Of a stretch of DNA of 64,000 nt, positions 45,008-54,910 are shown piece by piece. Each line of letters begins with the position of its first letter. The stretch's first letter is position 1. Origin of the DNA: Cyanobium sp. M30B3. Lineage in GTDB: Bacteria > Cyanobacteriota > Cyanobacteriia > PCC-6307 > Cyanobiaceae. The position numbers and the translations under genes were made by a program. Below the pieces are notes generated by a model, which saw nothing but the letters and a program-made list of their open reading frames with translations, was not told the origin of the DNA and did not search any database. The stretch covers positions 2,170,001 to 2,234,000 of the forward strand of contig CP073761.1 in the NCBI GenBank assembly GCA_018399015.1, written 5' to 3'.

Positions 45008-46027
45008 GTGACCAGTTTCCTCACCGCCGACCGGCTGGCTCAGGCTGGCGACGCTGCGGAGCACGCGGCGGGAAGCAGCCACGACACGCGCCGCCTGCGG
45101 CTGTTCAGCGGCACCTCCAACCAGGAACTGGCCCGGGAGATCGGCGCCTACCTGGGGGTTCCCGATGGCCCGCGGGTGATCAAGCGCTTCGCCGACGGCG
45201 AGACCTACATCCAGATCCAGGAATCAATCCGCGGCTGCGACGTGTTCCTGATCCAGCCCACCTGCGCTCCGGTGAACGACCACCTGATGGAGCTGCTGAT
45301 CATGGTGGACGCCTGCAAGCGGGCCTCGGCCCGCCAGGTGACGGCCGTGATCCCCTACTACGGCTACGCCCGCGCCGACCGCAAGACCGCCGGTCGCGAG
45401 TCGATCACCGCCAAGCTGGTGGCCAACCTGCTCACCAAGAGCGGCGTGGACCGGGTGCTGGCCATGGACCTGCACTCCTCCCAGATCCAGGGCTACTTCG
45501 ACATCCCCTGCGATCACATCTACGGATCCCCCGTGCTGGTGGACTACCTCAGCACCCGCAATCTGGGCGAGGTGGTGGTGGTGTCGCCTGACGTGGGCGG
45601 CGTGGCCCGGGCCCGGGCCTTCGCCAAACAGATGAACGATGCGCCGCTGGCGATCATCGACAAGCGCCGCGCCGGCCACAACGTGGCCGAAAGCCTCACC
45701 GTGATCGGCGATGTGGCCGGCAAGACAGCCGTGTTGATCGATGACATGATCGACACCGGTGGCACCATCTGCCAGGGGGCCAAACTGCTGCGCCGCAAGG
45801 GGGCCGCGCGGGTGCTCTGCTGCGCCACCCATGCGGTGTTCTCGCCGCCGGCGGCTGAACGGCTCTCCGAGCCGGGCCTGTTCGAGGAGGTGGTGGTGAC
45901 CAACTCGATCCCCCTCAGCGCGGAGCGCAATTTCCCCCAGCTGCGCGTGCTCTCCGTGGCCAACATGCTGGGCGAAGCGATCTGGCGGATCCACGAGGAG
46001 AGCTCGGTGAGCTCGATGTTCCGCTGA
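45008..46027 (+). CDS. prs: Ribose-phosphate pyrophosphokinase
   Basis: Makes PRPP for nucleotide, histidine and tryptophan synthesis. Signature parts in 339 residues: LRLFSGTSNQELAREIG, RFADGETYIQIQESIRG, IPYYGYARADRKTAGRESI, the metal/ATP motif VLAMDLHSSQIQGYF, and the PRPP loop VLIDDMIDTGGTICQGA. The GTG at 45008 is chosen because related proteins start near VTSFLTADR; an ATG at 44939 is in frame. A CTACCAT element at 44972 could be the -10. Confidence 0.95.
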   Translation: MTSFLTADRLAQAGDAAEHAAGSSHDTRRLRLFSGTSNQELAREIGAYLGVPDGPRVIKRFADGETYIQIQESIRGCDVFLIQPTCAPVNDHLMELLIMVDACKRASARQVTAVIPYYGYARADRKTAGRESITAKLVANLLTKSGVDRVLAMDLHSSQIQGYFDIPCDHIYGSPVLVDYLSTRNLGEVVVVSPDVGGVARARAFAKQMNDAPLAIIDKRRAGHNVAESLTVIGDVAGKTAVLIDDMIDTGGTICQGAKLLRRKGAARVLCCATHAVFSPPAAERLSEPGLFEEVVVTNSIPLSAERNFPQLRVLSVANMLGEAIWRIHEESSVSSMFR

Positions 46028-46047
46028 CCAGCCCAGACCCCCTGCCC

Positions 46048-47349
46048 GTGACGCCAAGCCAGCCCAGGGTTCAGCGCATCCCCCTGCGCCGCTTCTCCCG
46101 AATCAAGGCCCTGTTGCCTGCCAGCGTCAGCGCTCTGCTGGCGGCGCTGCTGGTTTCGGGCCTGCCGCCGGCCGCGGGGGCCCAGCCGGCGCGGCGCATC
46201 GGCGTGTGGCTCACCAACAGCCCCAGCCCCCTCTACTACGACGGCGCCCGCATCGACCGGGCCGTGGCCGAACTGGCCGGGGCTGGCTTCACCACCCTCT
46301 ATCCCAACGTGTGGAGCCGGGGCACCACCTTCCACCGCAGCCGCTGGGCACCGATGGAACCGGCCCTGGAGAAGGCCAACCCCAACCTCGATCCGATCTG
46401 CCGGATGACCAGGGCCGCCCAGCGCCGCGGCCTCGAGGTGATCCCCTGGTTCGAGTACGGCCTGATGGAGCCGGCCAGTGCCGCGGTGGTGCGCAACCAG
46501 CCGGAGTGGGTGCTGGCCAAGCGCGACGGCAGCACCGGCGTGGCCATGCACGGCACCACGATGGTGTGGCTCAACCCGGCCCACCCCGGCGTGCGCGAGC
46601 GCTTCATCGGCCTGATCACCGAGGTGGTGCAGCGCTGCGGCGTGAATGGCATCCAGCTCGACGACCACTTCGCCTGGCCGGTGGAACTGGGCTACGACCC
46701 CTACACCCGCGCCCTCTACCGCCAGGCCACGGGCCGGGAGCCGCCCGCCGATCACAACGACCGCTTCTGGATGCGCTGGCGCCGCCAGCAGCTCACCGAC
46801 CTGCTGCGGGAGCTGCGCGCCAGCCTGCGCCAGCTCGACCAGCAGGCCGCCGCCACCGCGACCCGCCAGGGCAAGCCCAGGCCGCCGGCCACGGTGGTGA
46901 GCCTCTCGCCGGGGCCGTTCCGCTTCGCCTACAACACCTGGCTGCAGGACTGGGAACTCTGGGCGGTGGGCGGCCTGGTGGACGACCTGATCGTGCAGAA
47001 CTACGCCTTCTCGGTGAAGGGCTTCGAGAAGGACCTCAACCAGCCCGCGCTGGTGAAGGCGAGCGGCTGGGGCATGCCCGTGGAGATCGGCATCCTGGCC
47101 GGCTTCGGCGGCCGCACGCCGGACATGGCCACCCTGGGTGAGAAGGTGCGGCTGGCCACCGCCCGCGGCCACGGCGTGATCTATTTCTACTGGGAGGGTC
47201 TGTGGGGTGTGCACGCCGGCAAGGAAGGGGCGGCCCGCCGCCTGGCCGCCTTCCGCCAGCTGCACCAGAGCATCCATGGCCAGGGCATCCATGGCCAGGC
47301 CATCGCCCCGCCACCGCCGCCGGCCCTAGGCCAGGGCCGGCGGCGCTGA
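46048..47349 (+). CDS. Exported glycoside-hydrolase-like protein (GHL10/DUF187)
   Basis: A 433-residue protein: basic start, membrane/signal segment LPASVSALLAALLVSGLPPA, then a TIM-barrel-like domain with IGVWLTNSPSPLYYDG, FTTLYPNVWSRGTTFH, RGLEVIPWFEYGLM, VNGIQLDDHFAWP (probable acidic active site) and VIYFYWEGLW. This matches the glycosyl-hydrolase-like GHL10 family, whose cyanobacterial members are exported or lipid-anchored; the substrate is unknown. Near its end a 15-bp tandem duplication (47270-47299) repeats His-Gly-Gln. Confidence 0.82.
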   Translation: MTPSQPRVQRIPLRRFSRIKALLPASVSALLAALLVSGLPPAAGAQPARRIGVWLTNSPSPLYYDGARIDRAVAELAGAGFTTLYPNVWSRGTTFHRSRWAPMEPALEKANPNLDPICRMTRAAQRRGLEVIPWFEYGLMEPASAAVVRNQPEWVLAKRDGSTGVAMHGTTMVWLNPAHPGVRERFIGLITEVVQRCGVNGIQLDDHFAWPVELGYDPYTRALYRQATGREPPADHNDRFWMRWRRQQLTDLLRELRASLRQLDQQAAATATRQGKPRPPATVVSLSPGPFRFAYNTWLQDWELWAVGGLVDDLIVQNYAFSVKGFEKDLNQPALVKASGWGMPVEIGILAGFGGRTPDMATLGEKVRLATARGHGVIYFYWEGLWGVHAGKEGAARRLAAFRQLHQSIHGQGIHGQAIAPPPPPALGQGRRR

Positions 47350-47356
47350 GCCTCAC

Positions 47357-50071
47357 TCAGGCCGCACCCAGGCACAGGCCCACCACCTCGCGGGTGTTGG
47401 CCGAGAGCTCGGCGCCGGCCAGCTGCTCCAGGGCCGCCGCCATCGCCGCCGAGCGCTGGGGGCCGTAGCTGCGCCAGCGGCTGAACACCTTGGCCAGGCG
47501 CGAGGCGGTGATCGGGTTGCGCCGGTCCACCGCGGCGATCTGCTCGGCCATGAAGCGGTAGCCGGAGCCATCGGCGGCATGGAACACCGGTGTGTTGGCG
47601 ACCAGCCCTCCCAGCACCGCCCGCACCGAATTGGGGGCCATCGGGTCGTAGCGGGGGTGCTCCAGCAGCCGGGCCACCCGCTCCAGGCCATCGGCCAGGG
47701 GGGCGGCGGCCTCCATGGCAAACCAGGCGTCGAGGATCACCGGCCGCTGCTGCCAGCGCTGGTAGAAGGCCCCCATCGCCGCCTCGCGCTCCGGGATCGC
47801 CAGGGGCTGCAGGGCCCGCAGGCCGGCGCGGGCCAGGGTCATCGAGGGGCCGTCCACGGCCGCCCGGGCAGCGGCGATCACCGCCTGATCGCCGGCGGCG
47901 GCCCGCCAGCTCCAGGCCAGCCCGGTGAGCCGGCGGGCACCATCGCCATCGGGCCAGGGCCGCGTCCAGCCGTCAGCGCAAGCCGCCAGGGCCGCGGTGA
48001 GCGGAGCGGCCAGGGCCTCGCCGAAGCGCCGCTGCAGCTGCTGCTGGGCAGCGAACAGGGCCGGTGGATCGGGCACCTGGCCCGATGCCACCGCAGCGTC
48101 CTCCAACTCCGCCAGGCCCGGCAGCGCCAGCAGGGCGCTGCGGCTGGCATCCGAGAGGGAGGGATCCGCCAGGATGCGGCCGCAGGCGTCCACCAGCTGC
48201 TCCTCCAGCGCCCGGGCGAGGGGGCCGTCGCCGCTGGCGCGGGCCAGCAGGGCCTGGCGCCACAGCTCCTGGCCCGCATCCCAGCGGGCGAAGGGGTCGC
48301 GATCGGCCGCCAGCAGGTGCACCAGCTCGGCGGTGGGCCGGCCAAGCTCCAGCTTCACCGGCGCCGAAAACTGCCGCAGCAGCGACAGGGCCGGTGGATG
48401 GTGCTGGCGGGGCAGGTCCACCAGCCGCAGCCGCTGCTCCTCCTGCTGGATCACCACCAGGCGGGTGCCGCTGGGGTGATCCATCGCCGGCTCGGGCTCC
48501 CCTTCCAGCCGCACGGCCAGGGGCACACCCACCTGGTCGATCAGCCCCAGGGCCAGGGGGATCACCAGCGGCTGCTTCTCGGGTTGCCCGGGGGTGGGCG
48601 GCGTGTGCTGGCGGATCTGCAGCTCCAGCACCCCCGCCTCGCCATCCCAGTGGCGCTGCACCTGCAGCACCGGCGTGCCGGCCTGGTGATACCAGCGGCG
48701 GAACTGGGCAAAATCGAACCGGGGGGCGCTGGCAGCGGCAGCCAGGGTTTCGGCGGCCAGGGTTTCCGCAGACCAGGCCTCGGTGGCGGCATCCTCCATC
48801 GCCTGCACGAAATCGGCGCAGGTGGCGGCCGATCCGTCGTGGCGCTCCACGTAGAGGGCCATGCCGCGCATGAACGTCTCCTCCCCCAGCAGGGTGTGGA
48901 GCATGCGGATCAGCTCCGATCCCTTTTCGTAGATTGTGGTGGTGTAGAAGTTGTCGATCGCCTGATAGGAATCGGGCTGCACCGGATGGGCCGTTGGGCC
49001 GGCATCTTCTCGAAACTGGGTGTTGCGCAGCAGGGCCACATTTTCAATGCGGTTCAGGGCGGCACCGTGCAGATCCTCCGTAAAGCTCTGGTCACGGAAC
49101 ACCGTGAGCCCCTCCTTCAGCGACAGCTGGAACCAGTCGCGGCAGGTGATGCGGTTGCCGGTCCAGTTGTGGAAGTACTCATGGGCAATCACACTTTCAA
49201 TGCGCTCGAGTTCTCCGTCGGTGGCGGTTTCGGCGTCGGCCAGCACCAGCTTGGAGTTGAAGATATTGAGGCTCTTGTTCTCCATGGCGCCCATGTTGAA
49301 GTGGCGCACGGCAACGATGTTGTATTCATCGAGGTCGTATTCCAGCCCATAGCGCTGCTCATCCCAGGCCATCGCCCGCTTCAGCGAGGCCATGGCGTGG
49401 GCGGTGTAGGGGGTGTCGCCCGGCTCCACGTGCAGGCGCAGGGCCACGGCACGGCCGCTGGCGGTGGTGAAGCTGTCCCTCACCTCCTCCAGCTGGCCCG
49501 CCACCAGGGCGAACAGATAGGAGGGCTTGGGGAAGGGGTCGTCCCAGACGGCGTAGTGGCGCCCGCCCGGCAAGGGGCCGGTCTCCACGCAGTTGCCGTT
49601 GCTGAGCAGCACCGGACAGCTGGCCCGGTCGGCCTCGATCCGCACCCGGAAGCGGCTGAGCAGGTCGGGACGGTCGGGGTGGAAGGTGATGCGGCGGAAG
49701 CCCTCGGCCTCGCACTGGCTGGTGAACAGGCCGCCGCTCAGGTAGAGGCCCTCGAGGGTGGTGTTCGTCTCCGGATGGATGCGCACCCGGCTCTCCAGCA
49801 GGAACGGCTCGCGGGGCGGAGCAGCCAGCAGCACACCGTCAGCGTCCTGGCTGTAGGCCTCCCCAGGCAGCGGCGCTCCATTGAGGCGGAGCTCCAGCAG
49901 CTCCAGGTCGAGGCCCCGCAGCCGCAGCGGGCCGGGTTCGGCCTGCGGATTGGGGCGCAAGGCCAGGCGGGCCTCCACCTCGGTGTGATCGGCGTGGATG
50001 CGCAGGGTGAGATCGGTGCGCTCCAGCAGTTGGGGAGCGGGACGGTAGTCGGCAAGACGCACCGTGGACAT
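47357..50071 (-). CDS. pepN: Aminopeptidase N (M1 metalloprotease)
   Basis: A 904-residue zinc aminopeptidase of the bacterial PepN type. Substrate recognition motif GAMENKSLNIF, zinc site VIAHEYFHNWTGNRITCRD with the distal Glu in LKEGLTVFRDQSF, and the transition-state Tyr in TTTIYEKGSELIRM. N-terminal beta domain and C-terminal helical domain are of normal length. It probably recycles peptides in the cytosol. Convergent with the GHL10 gene (8 bp apart). Confidence 0.96.
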   Translation of the reverse strand: MSTVRLADYRPAPQLLERTDLTLRIHADHTEVEARLALRPNPQAEPGPLRLRGLDLELLELRLNGAPLPGEAYSQDADGVLLAAPPREPFLLESRVRIHPETNTTLEGLYLSGGLFTSQCEAEGFRRITFHPDRPDLLSRFRVRIEADRASCPVLLSNGNCVETGPLPGGRHYAVWDDPFPKPSYLFALVAGQLEEVRDSFTTASGRAVALRLHVEPGDTPYTAHAMASLKRAMAWDEQRYGLEYDLDEYNIVAVRHFNMGAMENKSLNIFNSKLVLADAETATDGELERIESVIAHEYFHNWTGNRITCRDWFQLSLKEGLTVFRDQSFTEDLHGAALNRIENVALLRNTQFREDAGPTAHPVQPDSYQAIDNFYTTTIYEKGSELIRMLHTLLGEETFMRGMALYVERHDGSAATCADFVQAMEDAATEAWSAETLAAETLAAAASAPRFDFAQFRRWYHQAGTPVLQVQRHWDGEAGVLELQIRQHTPPTPGQPEKQPLVIPLALGLIDQVGVPLAVRLEGEPEPAMDHPSGTRLVVIQQEEQRLRLVDLPRQHHPPALSLLRQFSAPVKLELGRPTAELVHLLAADRDPFARWDAGQELWRQALLARASGDGPLARALEEQLVDACGRILADPSLSDASRSALLALPGLAELEDAAVASGQVPDPPALFAAQQQLQRRFGEALAAPLTAALAACADGWTRPWPDGDGARRLTGLAWSWRAAAGDQAVIAAARAAVDGPSMTLARAGLRALQPLAIPEREAAMGAFYQRWQQRPVILDAWFAMEAAAPLADGLERVARLLEHPRYDPMAPNSVRAVLGGLVANTPVFHAADGSGYRFMAEQIAAVDRRNPITASRLAKVFSRWRSYGPQRSAAMAAALEQLAGAELSANTREVVGLCLGAA

Positions 50072-50117
50072 GGCGGCAGGGGAAAGGGGACGGGGGCAGA
50101 CAGTGGGGGCCGGCGGC

Positions 50118-50609
50118 TCAGCGGCCGGAGCCGGGCATGGCGCGGCGCAGGCTGGCCTGCAGGTCCTTGCGCACCGCTTCGGGCACCTGGTCGGGACAGG
50201 CCTCCACGGCGCCCAGCAGCGCCGAATTGATCGCGCCCTTGCGCAGGTCGTCGAGGCTGAGGGGCTGGCTGCCCACCAGGCTGATCACGCTGCCGTGCTG
50301 GCTCTGGATCAGCCGGGCGATGGTTTCCCCGGCAATCGCCACCGCCTGGTCGAAGCCCACCCCCGCACTGCGAGCCACGCACACATTCATCGCCGCGATG
50401 CCGCTGTAGAGGATCATCTCCGCCTCCCCGGCGGGGGGCGCTGGAGCGGCCGGCACGGCACTGGCGGGCAAGGGCCGGACAGCCCCCAGGAACAGTCCCA
50501 GCAGCGCAAGCAGCTGGGCTGTGGATCGGGCCGCGGGCTGGGCGGCGGAACGCGGCAGGGCGGTCAAGACGTTGGGGCCTCTCGGCAGAGTCCCATGCTG
50601 CTGCATCAC
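50118..50609 (-). CDS. Small exported protein conserved in picocyanobacteria
   Basis: A 163-residue protein with a hydrophobic leader (LLALLGLFLGAVRPLPASA) and a helical mature part (EMILYSGIAAMNVCVARSAG, then AIAGETIARLIQSQHGSVI and CPDQVPEAVRKDL). Two Cys could form a disulfide. Similar proteins are common in Synechococcus-type genomes without known function. Start GTG 50609 or ATG 50606 overlaps the stop of the upstream gene. Confidence 0.6.
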   Translation of the reverse strand: MMQQHGTLPRGPNVLTALPRSAAQPAARSTAQLLALLGLFLGAVRPLPASAVPAAPAPPAGEAEMILYSGIAAMNVCVARSAGVGFDQAVAIAGETIARLIQSQHGSVISLVGSQPLSLDDLRKGAINSALLGAVEACPDQVPEAVRKDLQASLRRAMPGSGR

Positions 50610-51124
50610 ACCTGCAGTGGGGTGCCGGCCTCCTCCACGCGGCTCTCATGGTGGGTCTCCACCAGCTCCAGCTGGCCGTCCTTCCAGGAGTAGATCAAAC
50701 GGGCCCGGTAGCGGTCCTGGTCCACCAGGCGGATGTGCTCCAGGATGTCCCACTCCTGGTAGTGGGACTCGAAGATCAGTTCGTGCTCATCCACCTGGCG
50801 GATCTGGGTCTTGGTGGGACTGCCGCAGAGGTAGCTGCGGCTGCGGCGCAACTGATGGCCGCAGAGGTAGGCCTCCATGGTGCCGTTGGCCACGTAGCGG
50901 GGCTTGCGCTCGAAGAAGTCGTACTCCTGCTCCGGCCACCAGGTGAACCGGTAGGCCGCCTCCCCCTCGATCGGCTCGGAGAAGGTTTCCACCCGCAGCA
51001 TCATGTCCACCCGCAGGGCTTCACCATCGGCGAAGTAATACATCCGGCGGGAGCGCCACAGGCCCAGATTGCGCGAGAACCAGCGGCGCAGGCTGCTGTC
51101 GAGCTGAATGCGGCTGGCGAGCAT
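50606..51124 (-). CDS. Conserved cyanobacterial protein, possibly lipocalin-like
   Basis: A 172-residue protein from ATG 51124. It is rich in predicted beta strands with alternating aromatics ([60 protein letters not shown]). The spacing resembles the lipocalin-like barrel of phycobiliprotein lyases (CpcS/CpeS/T groups), but their key residues are not evident, so a lyase role is only a possibility. It precedes the 50118-50609 gene and is divergent from sasA. Confidence 0.5.
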   Translation of the reverse strand: MLASRIQLDSSLRRWFSRNLGLWRSRRMYYFADGEALRVDMMLRVETFSEPIEGEAAYRFTWWPEQEYDFFERKPRYVANGTMEAYLCGHQLRRSRSYLCGSPTKTQIRQVDEHELIFESHYQEWDILEHIRLVDQDRYRARLIYSWKDGQLELVETHHESRVEEAGTPLQV

Positions 51125-51210
51125 CACACGCGGAAGGGCAACCGTTGGGGCGACATCCCCTTCATAGCCACGCTGGCCCGGTCTGCCCATTTTCCCATAA
51201 CCTGGCCCCT

Positions 51211-52380
51211 GTGATTGCCAACCCCTCCCCCACCGGAGCCGACGATCCCGGCCAGGGCGATGACCGCCAGGACCTGCGGCTGCTGCTGGTTGCGGCCAAC
51301 CACCACCTGGCCAGCGCCGATCTGCGCAACCTGCTGCAGATGCTCAAGAGCGAAGAAGTGGGGTTCGCGGTGAATCTGGAGCTGGCCGATCCGGCCCGGC
51401 AGCCGGAACTGCTGGAACTGCACCGGCTGGTGGCCACGCCGGCCCTGGTGAAGCTCTCCCCCCTGCCCAGGCAGGTGTTCGCTGGCAACGCCATCACCCA
51501 GAAGCTGCGCACCTGGCTGCCCCGCTGGCAACAGCAGCAGGTGGTCACCGACCTGGGCATGAGCCTGGAGCCGGTGGAGATCGACGGCAGCCGCAGCCGC
51601 CGGGAGCTGCAGCTGGAGGACCAGCTGCTGGTGCTGCGCCAGGAGAACGAGACCCTCACCGAGCGGCTGGGGGTGCAGGAGCGGCTGCTGCGGATGGTGG
51701 CCCACGAACTGCGCACGCCGCTCACCGCCGCCAAGCTGGCGGCCCAGAGCCACGAGCTGGGCCAGATCGACGCCGGGCGTTTCCAGGACGTGCTCAGGCG
51801 CCGGCTCAACGACATCGAGGCCCTCTCCCAGGACCTGCTGGAGGTGGGCACCACCCGCTGGGAGGCCCTGTTCAACCCCCAGCGGCTCAACCTGGGCACG
51901 GTGGCGGCCGAGACGATCCTGGAGCTGGAGAAACTGTGGGTGGGCCGTCAGCTGCGCCTGGTGACCGACATCCCCGCCGACCTGCCGGACGTGTACGCCG
52001 ACAGCCGGCGCATGCGCCAGGTGCTGCTCAACCTGCTGGAGAACGCCCTCAAGTACACCCCGGACGACGGCGAAGTGAGCCTGGCCCTGCTGCACCGCAC
52101 CAGCCAGTGGGTGCAGGTGAGCATCTGCGACAGCGGACCGGGCATCCCGGCCAGCGAACAGCAGCGCATCTTCCAGGACCGGGTGCGCCTGCCCCAGACC
52201 TCCCAGACGACCTCCGGCTATGGCGTGGGCCTGTCGGTGTGCCGGCGCATCGCCGAGGTGCACGGCGGCCGCATCTGGGTGGTGTCCGAGCCCGGCGAAG
52301 GGGCCTGTTTCCACGTGACCGTGCCGGTGTGGCAGGGCCAGGGTCAGCCCTCCTTGACGAACGGTCACCCCGACCCGTAA
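51211..52380 (+). CDS. sasA: Circadian clock sensor histidine kinase SasA
   Basis: Clock output kinase that docks on KaiC and phosphorylates RpaA. The 389-residue protein has an N-terminal KaiB-like thioredoxin fold ([20 protein letters not shown] to LPRQVFAGN), a coiled-coil linker, the H box [19 protein letters not shown] with His about residue 165, and the ATPase domain with the N box [24 protein letters not shown] and [15 protein letters not shown] start at 51211, no ATG nearby. kai genes are not in the window. Confidence 0.95.
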   Translation: MIANPSPTGADDPGQGDDRQDLRLLLVAANHHLASADLRNLLQMLKSEEVGFAVNLELADPARQPELLELHRLVATPALVKLSPLPRQVFAGNAITQKLRTWLPRWQQQQVVTDLGMSLEPVEIDGSRSRRELQLEDQLLVLRQENETLTERLGVQERLLRMVAHELRTPLTAAKLAAQSHELGQIDAGRFQDVLRRRLNDIEALSQDLLEVGTTRWEALFNPQRLNLGTVAAETILELEKLWVGRQLRLVTDIPADLPDVYADSRRMRQVLLNLLENALKYTPDDGEVSLALLHRTSQWVQVSICDSGPGIPASEQQRIFQDRVRLPQTSQTTSGYGVGLSVCRRIAEVHGGRIWVVSEPGEGACFHVTVPVWQGQGQPSLTNGHPDP

Positions 52381-52536
52381 CGTCCACACATCGGCGCAAC
52401 GGGCCGGATCTGCCACCGGATTCCGCCCCAGGATCTCCAGAGATCTGCACCCGAAATCACCTGGATGTCACCCATCAGCGACAGCCGTCGCCCGGGATCA
52501 TTTCAAGTGAATGAAGGTTATTCATGCCGTGGCCTC

Positions 52537-52609
52537 GCCCCCATCGTCTAGAGGCCTAGGACACCTCCCTTTCACGGAGGCGACAGGGGTTCGAATCCCC
52601 TTGGGGGTA
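52537..52609 (+). tRNA. tRNA-Glu (anticodon TTC)
   Basis: A 73-nt cloverleaf: acceptor GCCCCCA pairs with TGGGGGT, anticodon stem CCTCC/GGAGG encloses the loop CTTTCAC with anticodon TTC (52571-52573), and the T arm contains GGTTCGAATCC. CCA is not encoded. In cyanobacteria this tRNA also supplies glutamate to the C5 pathway for chlorophyll and haem. Confidence 0.97.
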
Positions 52610-52656
52610 TTTCACACAATCAACCTGGGACAAATTGAGTCTGGAGTTTTTCCCAG

Positions 52657-52752
52657 CGCTTATTTTCTGTCTTGGTTATACTGCCTTGGTTATTCTGTCC
52701 GGGAAATCCTGTCTGGGAGATTCTGTTCGGATCTGGATTCTGTCCGGGCTGC
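52657..52752. repeat. Degenerate 14-bp tandem array after tRNA-Glu
   Basis: About six units, most ending in CTGT: at 52657, 52671, 52685, 52699, 52713 and a longer one from 52727. The region is AT-richer than its surroundings and has no convincing gene; no clear terminator for the tRNA is visible. Confidence 0.75.
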
Positions 52753-52768
52753 CACTCCGTCGGCCAGC

Positions 52769-53374
52769 TCAGGCCGCTGCAGCTTGAGCCCGTAGGCTGG
52801 CTTCCCTCTGGACGCCGCGCAGATTGCTGGCCAGATCCTGCTGCAGGCGCTGTTCGATCAGACCGATCGGCATGCCCGGTTTGCCCTGCACCGTGAGGCA
52901 ATAGAGGAGCCGGGTGCTCACCGCATCGCGCTCCACCCGCCAGATCCCCTCAAAACGGCGGAAGTCGCCGTTGCGCATCTCGAAGCGCAACTCACCGCGT
53001 TCCGGATCCTCCTCCAGCTCCAGCTCCACCCGTGCACTGAAGCGCAGGCCGCAGAACTGCTGGCTGCCCACCTGTTCCAGACCCACCCGGCTGCCCCGGC
53101 GCCAGAGCTGGCGGGAGCTGCTGAGGTTGGGGATGTAGCGATTGAGGTTGTTGTAGTCGGTGAGCACGGCCCAGATCCACTGGGGATCGAGGGGCAGCCG
53201 CAGCTGCACCGCCAGCCGCCGTGCCCCCTGGTCGAGGCGCTCCATCTCCTGCTGAATCGTGTCCAGGCTGCAGCTGGCGTCAGCAGGCCAGGGGGCAGAT
53301 TCGGGCTCCACCTTGGCGGAATCGGCCTCCCCCACGAGCTCGGCCAGGCCGGCATCCGTGGGACCTGGAGCCAT
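52769..53374 (-). CDS. SRPBCC (START-like) family protein
   Basis: A 201-residue protein. After a variable leader the SRPBCC core is clear: VQLRLPLDPQWIWAVLTDYN, NLNRYIPNLSSSRQL, RVGLEQVGSQQFCGLRFSAR, FRRFEGIWRVE and LLYCLTVQGKPGMPIGLIEQ. Such proteins bind lipids or polyketide-like ligands, and cyanobacterial members of this cyclase/dehydrase group have no fixed role. The ATG at 53374 is preferred; the frame can extend to 53449. Divergent from petH. Confidence 0.82.
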   Translation of the reverse strand: MAPGPTDAGLAELVGEADSAKVEPESAPWPADASCSLDTIQQEMERLDQGARRLAVQLRLPLDPQWIWAVLTDYNNLNRYIPNLSSSRQLWRRGSRVGLEQVGSQQFCGLRFSARVELELEEDPERGELRFEMRNGDFRRFEGIWRVERDAVSTRLLYCLTVQGKPGMPIGLIEQRLQQDLASNLRGVQREASLRAQAAAA

Positions 53375-53454
53375 GGCAGGGGTGGCTGGGGCGGGCGAGA
53401 AGAGGGTGAGCGGCACCGGACGGATCCAACCCTGTGATCTGGGCGACAACCTAG

Positions 53455-54735
<1,281 letters not shown>

Positions 54736-54795
54736 GCGCCGGTTGCTGAGCAGCGGTTGAACTCTGGCCGGCGTGCCCGTCGCACCCGGCCACCT

Positions 54796-54818
54796 GCCCG
54801 CCTCCGGCGGGCTTTTTT
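54796..54818 (+). terminator. Rho-independent terminator after petH
   Basis: Stem GCCCGCC/GGCGGGC with loop TCC, followed by six T. It lies 60 bp after the petH stop and before zwf, so zwf probably has its own promoter. Confidence 0.93.
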
Positions 54819-54910
54819 CTGTTTCCCACACACAGACCGTCACAAACAACCCCAGCCCCTCGGCGGTGGGCCCCGGTTTGGTTAAACCGAAGGCATCAGC
54901 ACGCCTTCCC

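Noticed and set aside
52537-52609. G-T pair at the end of the tRNA-Glu acceptor stem as a sign of a defective gene
   Set aside because: From memory this is normal for cyanobacterial tRNA-Glu; the rest of the cloverleaf is intact.
52511-52795. Open frame running through tRNA-Glu and the 14-bp array
   Set aside because: It passes through a certain tRNA gene and a tandem repeat; no protein features.
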